From assembly GCA_024103355.1 (NCBI GenBank), contig JAGFIU010000016.1, positions 1 to 64,000 of the forward strand: 64,000 bases of DNA. The letters run 5' to 3'. This DNA is from Bacteroidota bacterium (GTDB taxonomy: Bacteria > Bacteroidota > Bacteroidia > NS11-12g > UBA955). The notes under the pieces were generated by a model. That model made no database searches. It was given only the letters and a program-made list of their open reading frames with translations, and was not told the DNA's origin. Shown one piece after another: positions 54,422-64,000 of the stretch; position 1 is the stretch's first letter, and each line of letters starts with the position of its first letter. Made by a program: the position numbers and the translations under genes.

Positions 54422-55963
54422 ATGCTGATAAAAACTTTTGGTTCTGCGGTCTATGGTGTCAATGCGGGTTTGATCACAGTAGAGGTGAATTTGGGCAACG
54501 GAGTGGGTTATTTTCTTGTTGGATTGCCGGACAATGCAGTAAAAGAAAGTCAGCTGAGAATTGAAACTGCTTTTAAAAATTCAGGGTTGGAGATGCCCCG
54601 AAAAAAAGTAGTTATTAATATGGCACCTGCTGACCTCAAAAAAGAAGGTTCAGCCTATGACCTGACAATTGCCACTGCATTATTGGCAGCATCGGAACAG
54701 ATTGTTGCAGACAGAATTCCGGAATATATTATCATGGGAGAACTCTCATTAGACGGTAGTCTTGTGCCTATCAAAGGAGTATTACCCATTGCCATTCAAG
54801 CAAAAAAAGAAGGATTCAAAGGATTTATTCTACCTGTGCAAAATGCCAAAGAAGCGGCTATTGTCAAAGGACTTGAGGTGTATGGTATGGAAAATATTCT
54901 GGATGTTGTTGATTTTTTTAACAATGTAAAAGAATTTGAACCTGCTGTAGCTGACCCTCGCGGTGATTTTGCTAATATGATAGATAGCTTTGATGTTGAC
55001 TTTGCAGATGTGCAGGGTCAAGAAAACATCAAACGTGCAATGGAAATAGCAGCAGCCGGTGGGCATAACATCATATTAATAGGCCCTCCCGGAGCAGGAA
55101 AAACCATGTTGGCAAAAAGACTTCCCACCATTTTGCCTCCCATGACTTTGCAAGAGGCACTTGAGACCACCAAGATTCACTCGGTTGCTGGAAAATTAGG
55201 AAGCAATGCATCCCTTGTCGCAACAAGACCATTTCGCTCACCACATCATACTGTGAGTGACGTTGCTCTTGTGGGAGGAGGAAATATACCGCAGCCGGGT
55301 GAAATTTCTTTAGCACACAACGGTGTATTGTTTTTGGATGAATTGCCTGAATTTAAGAGAACCGTTCTGGAAGTGTTGAGACAGCCTTTGGAAGAAAGAA
55401 GAATCACTATCAGCAGAGCAAAATTTACAGTTGAATATCCCTCAAGTTTTATGTTGGTTGCGAGTATGAACCCTTGTCCTTGCGGATATTATAACCATCC
55501 GGAGAAGGAATGTGTTTGCGGTCCGGGTGTGGTACAACGATACCTAAGTAAAATATCAGGACCTCTGCTTGACAGGATTGATATTCATATTGAAGTTACT
55601 CCCGTTTCTTTTGAACAGCTTGCCAATAGAGAAAAACCCTCTGAAACATCCAAAGATGTGAAACAACGTGTTGTGAAAGCAAGAGAAATCCAGAAAAAGA
55701 GATATGAAAATCAGGATGGAATCTATTGCAACGCACAATTGCAATCCAATAGAATCCACGATATCTGTGCTATCCCAAAAGCAGGACAGATATTGCTCAA
55801 AACCGCAATGGAGAGGCTTAATCTTTCTGCTCGAGCTTATGACAGAATCCTTAAAGTAGCTCGTACGATTGCTGATTTGTCAGATAGCGCTCAAATCCAG
55901 GTAGAGCACCTTGCAGAAGCAATTCAATACCGAAGCTTGGATAGAGAGAACTGGGCAGGTTGA
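54422..55963 (+). CDS. comM: YifB/ComM-family Mg-chelatase-like AAA+ ATPase
   Basis: The 513-aa protein has an N-terminal ChlI-like domain ([11 protein letters not shown]), an AAA+ core with Walker [20 protein letters not shown] Walker B and M-N-P-C-P-C-G, and a C-terminal Mg-chelatase lid. ComM is a branch-migration helicase helping uptake and integration of DNA in naturally competent bacteria. It does not prove competence here. The ATG at 54422 fits the family; the upstream TTG start does not. Confidence 0.95.
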   Translation: MLIKTFGSAVYGVNAGLITVEVNLGNGVGYFLVGLPDNAVKESQLRIETAFKNSGLEMPRKKVVINMAPADLKKEGSAYDLTIATALLAASEQIVADRIPEYIIMGELSLDGSLVPIKGVLPIAIQAKKEGFKGFILPVQNAKEAAIVKGLEVYGMENILDVVDFFNNVKEFEPAVADPRGDFANMIDSFDVDFADVQGQENIKRAMEIAAAGGHNIILIGPPGAGKTMLAKRLPTILPPMTLQEALETTKIHSVAGKLGSNASLVATRPFRSPHHTVSDVALVGGGNIPQPGEISLAHNGVLFLDELPEFKRTVLEVLRQPLEERRITISRAKFTVEYPSSFMLVASMNPCPCGYYNHPEKECVCGPGVVQRYLSKISGPLLDRIDIHIEVTPVSFEQLANREKPSETSKDVKQRVVKAREIQKKRYENQDGIYCNAQLQSNRIHDICAIPKAGQILLKTAMERLNLSARAYDRILKVARTIADLSDSAQIQVEHLAEAIQYRSLDRENWAG

Positions 55964-56074
55964 TAATTACATCAGATAAATTCAAATAATATATCGAAAA
56001 TCTAAACCTCTTGTTTAGAATTATTCAAATGAAGTTGGTTTTAGTCCATATTTGCACCACAAATAATACATAAA

Positions 56075-56491
56075 ATGAAAACAGGATTCCTACACCTTCA
56101 CAACCTTACAGCTTGGTTATTACTTGCAATTCTTATTGTTATGGTTGTTCTTTTCTTTATTAATAATTCAAGCAGAAAGCCATTAAGTAAACTTCAAAAT
56201 AACCTTAGACTCTTTGCAGTTATTATTTCGGGATTGCAACTCATAGTAGGTTTTGGTATATACTTTATGAACGGCTGGTTTGCAGCGTTTTCCCAAATGT
56301 CTGATTCATTGGCTAGATTTTATGCGCTTGAACATCCATTGATGATGACACTCGGTATTCTATTTATCCATATCGGAAGTGCAAAAATTAAAAGGGCTTC
56401 GGAAGAAAAGAAAAATAAAGTTGGTCTTATCTTTTTTGGTATCAGCTTAGTATTAATACTAAGTAGAGTTCCTTGGGATAGAATTATTTAA
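56075..56491 (+). CDS. Small four-helix membrane protein (possible heme-binding)
   Basis: The 138-aa protein has about four membrane helices and histidines at both ends (H-L-H-N-L near residue 7, and A-L-E-H-P-L and F-I-H-I-G in the third/fourth helices), a pattern seen in small cytochrome b-like proteins of Bacteroidota. Heme binding is a guess. It overlaps obgE tail to tail by 4 bases. Confidence 0.65.
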   Translation: MKTGFLHLHNLTAWLLLAILIVMVVLFFINNSSRKPLSKLQNNLRLFAVIISGLQLIVGFGIYFMNGWFAAFSQMSDSLARFYALEHPLMMTLGILFIHIGSAKIKRASEEKKNKVGLIFFGISLVLILSRVPWDRII

Positions 56492-57504
56492 TGTACTGCG
56501 GAATCCCCTGACTCATAAGATTGATTAATTGCATTCCAAAGAACATCTTTAAGTTCTTTGATGTTGATTCCGGCCAAAGAAGAAATAAAAATCGGATTTA
56601 GCTTCTTGAGTTTTGTTTCTATTTTTTTGCGCTCTTTATCACTCAATAACTCACATTTGCTGATTGCAAGCACTCTTTCTTTGAGCAACATTTCAGGATT
56701 GAATTTCTTAATTTCATTTACCAAGATTTTGTATTCCGCCATGATATCTTGAGAATCAGCCGGGATAAGAAAAAGCAACACGGCATTTCTTTCAATATGT
56801 CTGAGGAATCTGTGACCCAACCCTTTTCCTTCACTTGCGCCTTCAATAATCCCTGGTATATCCGCAACCACAAAAGATTGATAATCATAATACTTTACTA
56901 CACCCAAATTAGGTGTAATGGTAGTAAAAGGATAATCAGCTATTTCGGGTTTCGCAGCAGAAATTACAGATAGTAATGTAGATTTTCCTGCATTTGGAAA
57001 ACCAACCAATCCGACATCTGCCAGGACTTTTAATTCAAGAATTACTGCTCTTTCTATTGCCGGCTCACCGGGTTGTGCATATTGAGGTGCCCGGTTGGTA
57101 GAACTTTTAAAGTTTACATTGCCCAAACCGCCTCTGCCACCTTGTAAAAGGATTTGTTTTTGTTCGTCTTGTGTTATCTCACAAAGGATTTCTCCCGTAT
57201 CAGCATCTCTTGCTATTGTTCCTAAAGGTACTTCGAGTATTTCATCTTTCCCGTCAGAGCCGGTTCTTTGATTTTCCTCTCCTGATTTTCCGTTATCCGC
57301 AAAAATATGCTTGCGGTATTTGAGATGCAATAAAGTCCATAAATGGCTATTTCCTTTTAGGATAATATGACCGCCTCGCCCACCGTTTCCTCCATCCGGT
57401 CCTCCCTTGGGATTACCCTTGGCCCTATGAAAATGTGCGCTTCCGCTACCGCCCTTTCCTGAACGCATATAGATTTTGACATAATCAATAAAATTTTCTG
57501 CCAT
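56488..57504 (-). CDS. obgE: GTPase Obg
   Basis: Obg is an essential GTPase linked to 50S ribosome assembly and stress control. The 338-aa protein has the glycine-rich Obg domain ([16 protein letters not shown] repeats), then the G domain with G-F-P-N-A-G-K-S-T and D-I-P-G-I-I-E-G-A. The C-terminal OCT domain of longer relatives is absent, which is common in this phylum. The -7-like TAACTTTG is at 57521-57528. Confidence 0.96.
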   Translation of the reverse strand: MAENFIDYVKIYMRSGKGGSGSAHFHRAKGNPKGGPDGGNGGRGGHIILKGNSHLWTLLHLKYRKHIFADNGKSGEENQRTGSDGKDEILEVPLGTIARDADTGEILCEITQDEQKQILLQGGRGGLGNVNFKSSTNRAPQYAQPGEPAIERAVILELKVLADVGLVGFPNAGKSTLLSVISAAKPEIADYPFTTITPNLGVVKYYDYQSFVVADIPGIIEGASEGKGLGHRFLRHIERNAVLLFLIPADSQDIMAEYKILVNEIKKFNPEMLLKERVLAISKCELLSDKERKKIETKLKKLNPIFISSLAGINIKELKDVLWNAINQSYESGDSAVH

Positions 57505-57539
57505 GATTTTAATTGAGAACCAAAGTTACTGTAGTGATT

Positions 57540-58127
57540 TTATAGAGATGCCGGAAGGAATTTATTCACTTCGTCAGCCAATCGTTTAAAAATATCCTCA
57601 ATCGCACCAACACCCATAATTTTCTTGTATTTATTTTGTTTGTCATAAAACTCTGCTGCAACAGCAGTTTGCTCATTATAAACCCTGATTCTGTTTCTGA
57701 TAATAGATTCATCGGTGTCGTCCGAACGTCCGCTGACCTTTCCTCTTTCTAAGAGTCTTCGGGTGAGCTCATCTTCGGGAACATCCAAGGAAAGCATAAG
57801 GCAGATATGTGTTTTCTTTTCTGCCAAAAGAGTATCAAGGGCTTGAGCCTGAGGAACGGTTCTTGGAAAACCATCAAAAATAAATCCTTTGGCATTGGGA
57901 TATTTATTTAATTCATCTTTCAACATATTGATTGTAACCTCGTCAGGAACTAATTCACCTTTGTCAATATAGGATTTTGCAAGTTTTCCAAGTTCAGTTT
58001 CATGTTTGATGTTATAACGAAAAATATCTCCCGTACTCAGATGAACAAGATTAAAAGTGTCAACTAATTTAGCAGATTGAGTGCCTTTGCCTGCACCCGG
58101 AGGACCAAATAATACAAGATTTAACAT
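57540..58127 (-). CDS. adk: Adenylate kinase, short LID form
   Basis: Adk balances ATP, ADP and AMP in the cytoplasm. The 195-aa protein has the P-loop G-P-P-G-A-G-K-G-T (residues 8-16), the NMP-binding part with S-T-G-D and the arginine D-G-F-P-R-T. The LID region is short (R-G-K-V-S-G-R-S-D-D), without the zinc-cysteine insert. It is 35 bases ahead of obgE on the same strand's downstream side; each has its own -7 box. Confidence 0.95.
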   Translation of the reverse strand: MLNLVLFGPPGAGKGTQSAKLVDTFNLVHLSTGDIFRYNIKHETELGKLAKSYIDKGELVPDEVTINMLKDELNKYPNAKGFIFDGFPRTVPQAQALDTLLAEKKTHICLMLSLDVPEDELTRRLLERGKVSGRSDDTDESIIRNRIRVYNEQTAVAAEFYDKQNKYKKIMGVGAIEDIFKRLADEVNKFLPASL

Positions 58128-58223
58128 GAACTTTTTTTAGGAGGCACAAAAATAAAATTAAAAATCCGAAATACCATGCTTTTATGCAAACAGTTGTAAT
58201 TTAGCAGCCTGAAAAAAAGCAGT

Positions 58224-59198
58224 GTGGCTGATATATTAAAAGATATAAAAGCAGAACTAAAAGAAGAGTTTGCTGGATTTGAAGCAACTTTTGCTAAAGG
58301 AGTAAAAACTAAAGTTTCACTGCTTGATACTGTATTAGGCTATATAGTCAAACGCAAAGGCAAGCAAATTAGACCTACAATGGTACTTCTCTCTGCAGGG
58401 TGTTGTGGGGATATCAATGAAAAAACCTATCGAGGAGCATCACTAGTTGAATTATTGCATACTGCAACACTTGTCCATGATGATGTAGTGGACGAGAGTT
58501 ACAAACGAAGAGGGTTCTTTTCTATCAATGCACTTTGGAAGAATAAGGTAGCGGTATTAGTAGGTGATTTTTTATTATCAAGAGGTCTCATTATTGCTGT
58601 TGAGAATAAAGATTTTGAAATGCTTGAAATTGTTTCAGATGCAATGAAAAGAATGGCAGAAGGAGAGTTGCTTCAATTGGAAAAAGCTCGTAAACTTGAT
58701 ATAAAAGAAGTGGATTACTATCGAATTATATCAGGAAAAACTGCTTCTTTGTTTGCAGCTTGTTGTGCTATTGGCGCTGCCAGTATAACTGATTCAACCG
58801 AAATTAAAAATGCAATGCGAGAATTTGGAGAAAATGCAGGAATGGCTTTCCAAATTAAGGATGACTTGTTTGACTTCAATGAAGATAGTTCAGGCAAACC
58901 AAAAGGAGTGGATATCAAAGAGAAGAAAATGACTTTACCTCTTATCTACTCATTGAATCATGCTGAGAATAGTGAAAAGAGAGAAATTATCAGAATCTTT
59001 AAGTCAAAAAGAATAGATTCTGAGAAGGTTCAGAAGGTTGTGTCATTTATTGTTAACTCTGGTGGCCCCGAATATGCAAGAGGAAAAATGAATGATTATA
59101 AAGAGAAAGCTCTGAAAGCTATACAAATATTACCCGAAAGCAGATATAAAACACGACTTATTTCAGTCTTGAACTATATCATTGAACGAAACATTTAG
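58224..59198 (+). CDS. Trans-polyprenyl diphosphate synthase
   Basis: The 324-aa enzyme extends farnesyl- or geranylgeranyl diphosphate with isopentenyl diphosphate. The two Asp-rich motifs are visible: D-D-V-V-D after V-H and D-D-L-F-D after I-K. With menaquinone predicted from menB, the product is probably the menaquinone side chain; length cannot be read off. The GTG at 58224 is the start used, because it fits the family N-terminus; no ATG is near. It is the first gene of a forward run. Confidence 0.92.
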   Translation: MADILKDIKAELKEEFAGFEATFAKGVKTKVSLLDTVLGYIVKRKGKQIRPTMVLLSAGCCGDINEKTYRGASLVELLHTATLVHDDVVDESYKRRGFFSINALWKNKVAVLVGDFLLSRGLIIAVENKDFEMLEIVSDAMKRMAEGELLQLEKARKLDIKEVDYYRIISGKTASLFAACCAIGAASITDSTEIKNAMREFGENAGMAFQIKDDLFDFNEDSSGKPKGVDIKEKKMTLPLIYSLNHAENSEKREIIRIFKSKRIDSEKVQKVVSFIVNSGGPEYARGKMNDYKEKALKAIQILPESRYKTRLISVLNYIIERNI

Positions 59199-59329
59199 AT
59201 TATTAAATCCCGGGTTGAACCATCCCAATAGCTCAAACTCAAATATAATAAACCAAAATAAATTTAGTTATATTGCGTTAAGAGTATAAATTCGCACGTC
59301 ACAAAACAGATGTATCAATAGTTAATAAA

Positions 59330-60259
59330 ATGAAAAGATATTCTACCTTATTCCTTTATTCTTGTTTTTTCGGAGTTACGTTCTTTTTAATTGATTCTTT
59401 ATCGGCACAGAACCCAATGCCATCAAAGAGAGAAACGGCATTAGATTTTGGAATTTTTATAGGAGGTTCAAATTACACCGGGGAACTTACAAAGACATTT
59501 ATGACTGTACTTGGCGAGACTCATCTTGCAGGAGGTGTAATGATTAGATATAATCTCAACCCGAGTATCAGTCTCAGAGCAGCTGCAATGTATATGCGTA
59601 TCAGTGGAGACGATAAGAATTTTAGTGATGATGATTTTAGGAGAAGGCGGAACTTGAATTTCCGCTCTAATTTACTTGAGTTCTCGGGAGGTTTTGAATG
59701 GAATCTAACGAGTTGGCAGCAAACAAGAACTCATTTAGCTTCTAGCCCCTACCTTTTTGCATCTATTGCCGTGATTAAGTTTAATCCACAAACCCAATTT
59801 TTCTATCATGCCGGCTTGCCAAATATGGACCCTAGTTTAGCATCAAGAGATGGTAGTTGGGTTGAGTTACAGCCGCTTTCTACTGAAGCACAAGAAACTA
59901 CGAAGAATAATAGCAATAAGAGGTATGCACTTACCCAGATTAGTATTCCATTCGGTGCAGGATATAAGTTCCAACTCAGCGACCATTGGACAGTCGGTTT
60001 TGAAGTTGGATTAAGAAAAACATTTACCGACTACCTTGATGATATCTCTACAAAATATTGGGACCCCATTATTGTAGGTGGTGCAGGTGGCTATATGTCA
60101 AAAGCACTTTATGACCGTTCTTATGAGGTAGGAGAGGAACCATTTCTTCAAGATGAAGCCAGAGGTAATAGCAAAACCAAGGACTGGTATATGTTTGGAG
60201 GGATTAATATAACCTATAGAATTTTAGGTGGGAAAGTCCCTTGTTTTAATTTTGAATGA
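59330..60259 (+). CDS. DUF6089 (PorG-like) outer-membrane protein, copy 1
   Basis: The 309-aa protein has a signal peptide (L-S-A-Q at about 27) and the DUF6089 barrel pattern (F-G-I-F-I-G-G-S-N-Y-T-G-E-L, D-D-K-N-F-S, R-K-T-F-T-D-Y-L-D-D). The family includes PorG, the T9SS outer-membrane protein that anchors the PorK/PorN ring. The gene order before uppS and bamA is also as in Porphyromonas. It overlaps the second copy by 4 bases (ATGA). Confidence 0.88.
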   Translation: MKRYSTLFLYSCFFGVTFFLIDSLSAQNPMPSKRETALDFGIFIGGSNYTGELTKTFMTVLGETHLAGGVMIRYNLNPSISLRAAAMYMRISGDDKNFSDDDFRRRRNLNFRSNLLEFSGGFEWNLTSWQQTRTHLASSPYLFASIAVIKFNPQTQFFYHAGLPNMDPSLASRDGSWVELQPLSTEAQETTKNNSNKRYALTQISIPFGAGYKFQLSDHWTVGFEVGLRKTFTDYLDDISTKYWDPIIVGGAGGYMSKALYDRSYEVGEEPFLQDEARGNSKTKDWYMFGGINITYRILGGKVPCFNFE

Positions 60260-61098
60260 TAAGTCCAAATCTTAAATACCTCCTTTTTACTTTACTTCTG
60301 ACTTCAAACTCTATTTCTGAAGCGCAAAGATTCTTTGCTGGTAAAATGGAATTTGGGATAATGTTTGGAGGCTCAAACTATCATGGTGATTTAGCAAATG
60401 AAATTGTGATTTCAGAAACTCACCCTATGTTTGGGGCATATTTTCAACGGAATTATAACGAGTGGCTCTCCTTGAGATATCAAATAGCGTATGCAAAAAT
60501 TTCCGGTTCTGATAAGAATTTTTCAGCATATTCTCAACGAAATTTAAGTTTTTATTCCACGATTTTTGAAGGAGGAATAATAGCAGAATTTAATTTTTCT
60601 CCTTTCGGGCTGAGTCCAAATATGTCTTCATTCTCGCCCTATGTTCTTTCAGGAATAACTGCTTTCAAGTTTGAACCAAAGACTAAATACAATAATGAAG
60701 TTATCTTTTTGAGAGACTTAGGAACAGAAGGACAAGGTAAGAATGGGGTTAAAACTTATAGTACAGTCCAACCCGCAGTCCCTCTCGGCTTTGGTTTAAA
60801 ATGGAAGCATGGACAAAACTTTGTTGCTGGATTTGAGATTGGATTTAGAAAAACTTGGACAGATTATCTTGATGATGTAAAGGGAGAGTATCCCGATTAT
60901 AATAGAATCCTCTCGCAGCAAGGACAGCTTGCAGCTCTAATGTCACATCGCTACAAGGAAAACAAGGATTTAAGTTTTACAGCACCTGATAAAATGATGA
61001 GAGGAGACCCACATCTCAAAGATTGGTATTTCTTTTTGAACTTTAGGATTGGGTATAAATTTGGCAAACGCCCATGTGCAAACGATAAGTCATTTTAG
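60256..61098 (+). CDS. DUF6089 (PorG-like) outer-membrane protein, copy 2
   Basis: The 280-aa protein repeats the pattern of copy 1 (F-G-I-M-F-G-G-S-N-Y-H-G-D-L, R-K-T-W-T-D-Y-L-D-D-V) and ends in G-Y-K-F-G-K-R-P-C. It is clearly related but diverged, so it is an old duplication. It starts inside the stop codon of copy 1. Which copy acts as PorG is unknown. Its 3' end runs into the uppS 5' region. Confidence 0.87.
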   Translation: MISPNLKYLLFTLLLTSNSISEAQRFFAGKMEFGIMFGGSNYHGDLANEIVISETHPMFGAYFQRNYNEWLSLRYQIAYAKISGSDKNFSAYSQRNLSFYSTIFEGGIIAEFNFSPFGLSPNMSSFSPYVLSGITAFKFEPKTKYNNEVIFLRDLGTEGQGKNGVKTYSTVQPAVPLGFGLKWKHGQNFVAGFEIGFRKTWTDYLDDVKGEYPDYNRILSQQGQLAALMSHRYKENKDLSFTAPDKMMRGDPHLKDWYFFLNFRIGYKFGKRPCANDKSF

Positions 61099-61126
61099 CA
61101 TAAATTCGCCCGAGTTATTTAATACT

Positions 61127-61876
61127 TTGGAAAATAAACAGATTGATAAAGATAAAGTGCCTGAACATGTTGCTATTATTATGGATGGTAATGGTAGGTG
61201 GGCAAAGAAAAGAGGGTTGACAAGATTAATTGGTCATGAATACGGTGTAAGTTCTGTCAGAGATATTGTAGAAGTAGCTGCTACAATAGGTGTTAAATAT
61301 CTCACACTATATACATTCTCAAAAGAAAATTGGAATAGACCACTTTTTGAAGTAAGTGGGCTAATGAATCTTTTAGTCAAAACCTTAAGAAAAGAACTTA
61401 AAACATTATCGGAAAAAGGAATAAAACTGATGACTATCGGTGATGTTGCTGGTTTGTCTCCTGACGTATATAATGAAATTAAGGAAGCGGTTGAAAATAC
61501 TAAAAACCTATCAGGAATTACCCTTATTTTGGCTATTAACTATAGCGCAAAATGGGATATTACGAATGCAACCAAGTTAATTGCGGAGAAAGTAAAAATC
61601 GGAGAGTTGAATCTTGAACAAGTCAATGAAGATATGATTTCTAAAATGCTAAGCACCTCAATGTTTCCTGAACCGGAATTGATTATTAGAACAGGCGGAG
61701 AACTTCGTATAAGTAATTTCTTACTTTGGGAATCTGCTTATTCTGAATTTTATTTCAGTCCAACGTTTTGGCCTGACTTTAAGAAAGAAGATTTTTATGA
61801 AGCAATTATTGAATATCAAAAAAGAGAAAGAAGATTTGGGAAAACCAGTGAACAGTTAGTGAATGAGAAGCAATAA
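61127..61876 (+). CDS. uppS: Isoprenyl transferase (undecaprenyl diphosphate synthase)
   Basis: UppS makes the C55 carrier lipid for cell wall and LPS sugars. The signature P-E-H-V-A-I-I-M-D-G-N-G-R-W-A-K-K-R-G is near the N-terminus, and later Y-T-F-S-K-E-N-W and R-T-G-G-E-L-R-I-S-N-F-L-L-W-E. The start is uncertain: TTG at 61127 gives a normal 249 aa, while an in-frame TTG at 61049 (275 aa) would overlap the previous gene by 50 bases. It overlaps bamA by 14 bases. Confidence 0.93.
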   Translation: MENKQIDKDKVPEHVAIIMDGNGRWAKKRGLTRLIGHEYGVSSVRDIVEVAATIGVKYLTLYTFSKENWNRPLFEVSGLMNLLVKTLRKELKTLSEKGIKLMTIGDVAGLSPDVYNEIKEAVENTKNLSGITLILAINYSAKWDITNATKLIAEKVKIGELNLEQVNEDMISKMLSTSMFPEPELIIRTGGELRISNFLLWESAYSEFYFSPTFWPDFKKEDFYEAIIEYQKRERRFGKTSEQLVNEKQ

Positions 61877-64000
61877 GCCATATTTATATATCCTATTTAC
61901 ACTACTTTCTATGAGTAGTTTATATGGGCAAAAAGACAGTACGCAACTGTTAAATCTTGATTTCGACAACCAGAAAGAAATTGTCATTAATAATATCATT
62001 GTTGAAGGCAACGTGTTTGTTGAAACACCCCTAATAGTTGTCTATTCAAACTTATCTGTTGGCCAGAAAATAAAGATTCCTGGTACAAGGGTTAGTGAAA
62101 TCATAACAAACTTATGGAAACAAGAACTTTTTTCAGATGTTAAAGTTTATCTTCAGCAACTTCGTGGCGATACGGCTAATATCATCATTTGGGTAAAAGA
62201 AAGGGCTCGTTTGTCCAAATTTACTTTTCCCGGACTAAAACGGTCTGAGGCAAGAAATTTAAGAGACGAGATTTCTCTCGAAGGTAATATGATTATTACA
62301 GAGAATCTTATTAATAAGACAACACGTGAAATTAAGAAATATTATTATGAAAAGGGCTATTTTAACGCAGAAGTCAAAATTGAATCTATCCCTGATAAGG
62401 AAAAAAGTAATGCAAATATTTTCAGAATATATGTAGATAAAGGTCAAAAGGTAAAGCTATATGATTTTATTTTCGAAGGGAATAATGTATTGTCAGATGC
62501 CGAGCTTCGAAAAGGGTTCAAAAACACTAAGCGTAAACGGAACAAACTTAATATATTCAAGTCTGCAAAATTTATTGAAGATGATTATGAAATGGACAAA
62601 CTGAATCTAATAAGAATCTATCATTCAAAAGGATTTAGGGACATGGAGATTCTAAGTGATTCTATAGTACAGATCAGCCCCAACAGAGTTGTTTCAAAAA
62701 TTAAAATTAGAGAAGGAAAGCAGTATTATTTTAGAAGTATAAAATTTACCGGCAATACGAAGTTTTCTGATGAGATACTGCATAAAGTGTTAGATATAGA
62801 ACCGGGAGATGTTTATAATCAATCTAGGTTTGATGAAAAATTATATGCTAGTCCGGATGGGTATGATATTCAAGGGTTATACATGGACGATGGATATTTA
62901 TTTTTCAATGCAGTCCCATTGGAAATTAATGTTGAAGAAGATTCAATAGATGTAGAAATAAAGATTCAAGAAAGAGAGCAAGCTACACTCAGGAATATGA
63001 TAATCAGAGGCAACTACAAGACCAGTGACCATGTGATTATCAGAGAACTGAGAACTAGACCCGGACAGAAATTCTCGCGCTCGGATATTCAAAGAACTGT
63101 TAGAGAATTGGCATCTATGGGATTGTTTGATCCTCAGCAAATCAATGTAGTCCCCAAGCCCAATCCGGCAGATGGTTCTGTTGATATTGAGTATACGCTC
63201 GTTGAGAAAGCATCTGATCAGATTGAACTATCAGGAGGCGTTGGACCCGGATATGGCGGGCAGAGTGCTCAATTTGTGGGTACTCTAGGGTTGGTTTTGA
63301 ATAACTTTTCGGCAAGGAAGATGATGAACCCAAAACTATGGAATCCGATTCCGGTTGGTGATGGTCAAAAGTTATCTTTGAGGGGGCAAAGTAGTGGCTT
63401 TTTCCAAGCATATAACTTCTCTTTTACTGAACCTTGGTTGGGAGGAAAAAAGCCCAATTCATTTACTTCCAGTATCTTTCACTCTGTTTATAATTTTAAT
63501 GGAAGACCTAAGAGCGACCCTGCCAGACAATCAATGATGACTACCGGAGCAAGTGTTTCATTAGCTAAGAGGCTCAAATGGCCTGATGACAACTTCTCAA
63601 TTATGTATGCCCTTACTTTTCAACGTTATAAAATTCAAAATGGCAGAGATTTTTTTGAGGTAATCGAGAATGGAAAATCACGAACATTGGAATTCCAAAC
63701 ATCACTTTCCAGGAATGCATTGGAAGGAGGCTTTATTTTTCCTACAGGAGGAAGTAATGTTTCACTCTCTCTAGCATTAACCCCTCCATTATCAATATTT
63801 TCAAAAAAGGATTGGTCGTCAGTATCTAATGAAGAAAAGTACAAATGGGTAGAATACCACAAATGGAAATTTGATGCTGAGTGGTATCTAAAGCCATTTA
63901 ATAAAACCAAGTTTGTATTGATGGCAAGAACGCGCTTTGGGGTGATGGGAAGCTACAATTCAGCGATTGGGTTATCGCCTTTTGAGAGATTCATTGTAGG
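61863..64000 (+). CDS. bamA: Outer membrane protein assembly factor BamA (3' end outside window)
   Basis: BamA inserts beta-barrel proteins into the outer membrane. The window holds 712 codons; the frame is still open at base 64000. After a signal peptide (ending L-Y-G-Q) come five POTRA-like repeats (for example I-V-E-G-N-V-F-V, F-E-G-N-N-V-L-S-D-A, F-T-G-N-T-K-F-S, I-R-G-N-Y-K-T-S) and then the start of the barrel (S-G-G-V-G-P-G-Y-G-G). Gene order porG-uppS-bamA is conserved in Bacteroidota; an ompH/skp gene is expected next. Confidence 0.95.
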   Translation, partial: MRSNKPYLYILFTLLSMSSLYGQKDSTQLLNLDFDNQKEIVINNIIVEGNVFVETPLIVVYSNLSVGQKIKIPGTRVSEIITNLWKQELFSDVKVYLQQLRGDTANIIIWVKERARLSKFTFPGLKRSEARNLRDEISLEGNMIITENLINKTTREIKKYYYEKGYFNAEVKIESIPDKEKSNANIFRIYVDKGQKVKLYDFIFEGNNVLSDAELRKGFKNTKRKRNKLNIFKSAKFIEDDYEMDKLNLIRIYHSKGFRDMEILSDSIVQISPNRVVSKIKIREGKQYYFRSIKFTGNTKFSDEILHKVLDIEPGDVYNQSRFDEKLYASPDGYDIQGLYMDDGYLFFNAVPLEINVEEDSIDVEIKIQEREQATLRNMIIRGNYKTSDHVIIRELRTRPGQKFSRSDIQRTVRELASMGLFDPQQINVVPKPNPADGSVDIEYTLVEKASDQIELSGGVGPGYGGQSAQFVGTLGLVLNNFSARKMMNPKLWNPIPVGDGQKLSLRGQSSGFFQAYNFSFTEPWLGGKKPNSFTSSIFHSVYNFNGRPKSDPARQSMMTTGASVSLAKRLKWPDDNFSIMYALTFQRYKIQNGRDFFEVIENGKSRTLEFQTSLSRNALEGGFIFPTGGSNVSLSLALTPPLSIFSKKDWSSVSNEEKYKWVEYHKWKFDAEWYLKPFNKTKFVLMARTRFGVMGSYNSAIGLSPFERFIV

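Noticed and set aside
59330-61098. One DUF6089 gene broken by a frameshift
   Set aside because: Each frame has its own signal peptide, complete barrel pattern and stop, and both repeat the same motifs, so this is a duplication.

Overview
The window looks like an ordinary chromosomal stretch from a low-GC, free-living member of the Bacteroidota. The evidence is consistent. Many promoters follow the Bacteroidota pattern TTTG-N20-TAnnTTTG and Shine-Dalgarno sequences are rare. Genes of the type IX secretion/gliding system (T9SS) are present (gldJ, a porP/sprF-like gene, porU, porV, two porG-like DUF6089 genes), together with T9SS-type cargo proteins. ATP synthase is split, with no atpD/atpC beside the rest. 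Other lineage families include DUF4290 before murA, DUF4197, a bactofilin before the ATP synthase genes, and many SPII lipoproteins. The genus cannot be fixed from this sequence. I found no insertion sequence, prophage, CRISPR array or plasmid feature.

Layout. 1-3.5 kb: 5' part of ileS (runs off the left edge) divergent from a CAU-anticodon tRNA. 3.7-11.3 kb: pckA, a beta-helix lipoprotein, a LysM protein with an O-antigen-ligase-like protein, a TlpA-like thioredoxin, a deoxyhypusine-synthase-like enzyme and a bacilliredoxin. 11.4-14.3 kb: menB and a cyclophilin lipoprotein facing away from the rpsF-rpsR-rplI operon. 14.3-21 kb: envelope proteins (GIN-domain lipoprotein, PagL-like deacylase, T9SS cargo, DUF4197), an RRM RNA-binding protein, a sugar nucleotidyltransferase and a LysM glucosaminidase. 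21-26.6 kb: dsbD-like reductase, gmhA, a YiiX-like cysteine hydrolase, rarA. 26.7-30 kb: secreted subtilase, an unrecognised protein and a divergent MarR regulator. 30-36 kb: bactofilin-atpZ-(I)-atpB-E-F-H-A-G operon. 36-38.8 kb: nitroreductase, RCK protein, rhomboid, FKBP isomerase. 38.9-47.4 kb: T9SS block. 47.4-51.1 kb: DUF4290-murA and grpE-dnaJ. 51.2-59.2 kb: beta-barrel protein, carbonic anhydrase, radC, sod, a Cys-rich membrane protein, comM/yifB, a small membrane protein, obgE, adk, polyprenyl synthase. 59.3-64 kb: two porG-like genes, uppS and bamA (runs off the right edge).

How the genes work together. The strongest theme is envelope building and secretion: LPS sugars (gmhA, nucleotidyltransferase, ligase), the lipid carrier (uppS), outer-membrane assembly (bamA), peptidoglycan (murA, LysM proteins), and T9SS parts with at least two of its cargo proteins. 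The rest is core metabolism, translation and stress response.

I did not find a clear new multi-gene system. The best leads are single-gene departures from the textbook: an IleRS whose HIGH motif reads GIHH (predicted mupirocin hyper-resistance), a MurA with Asp in place of the fosfomycin-targeted Cys, a DnaJ with only half its zinc finger, a bacterial deoxyhypusine-synthase-like enzyme that keeps the catalytic lysine, a tRNA-CAU next to ileS with lysidine-type acceptor pairs, and a tandem pair of porG-like genes.
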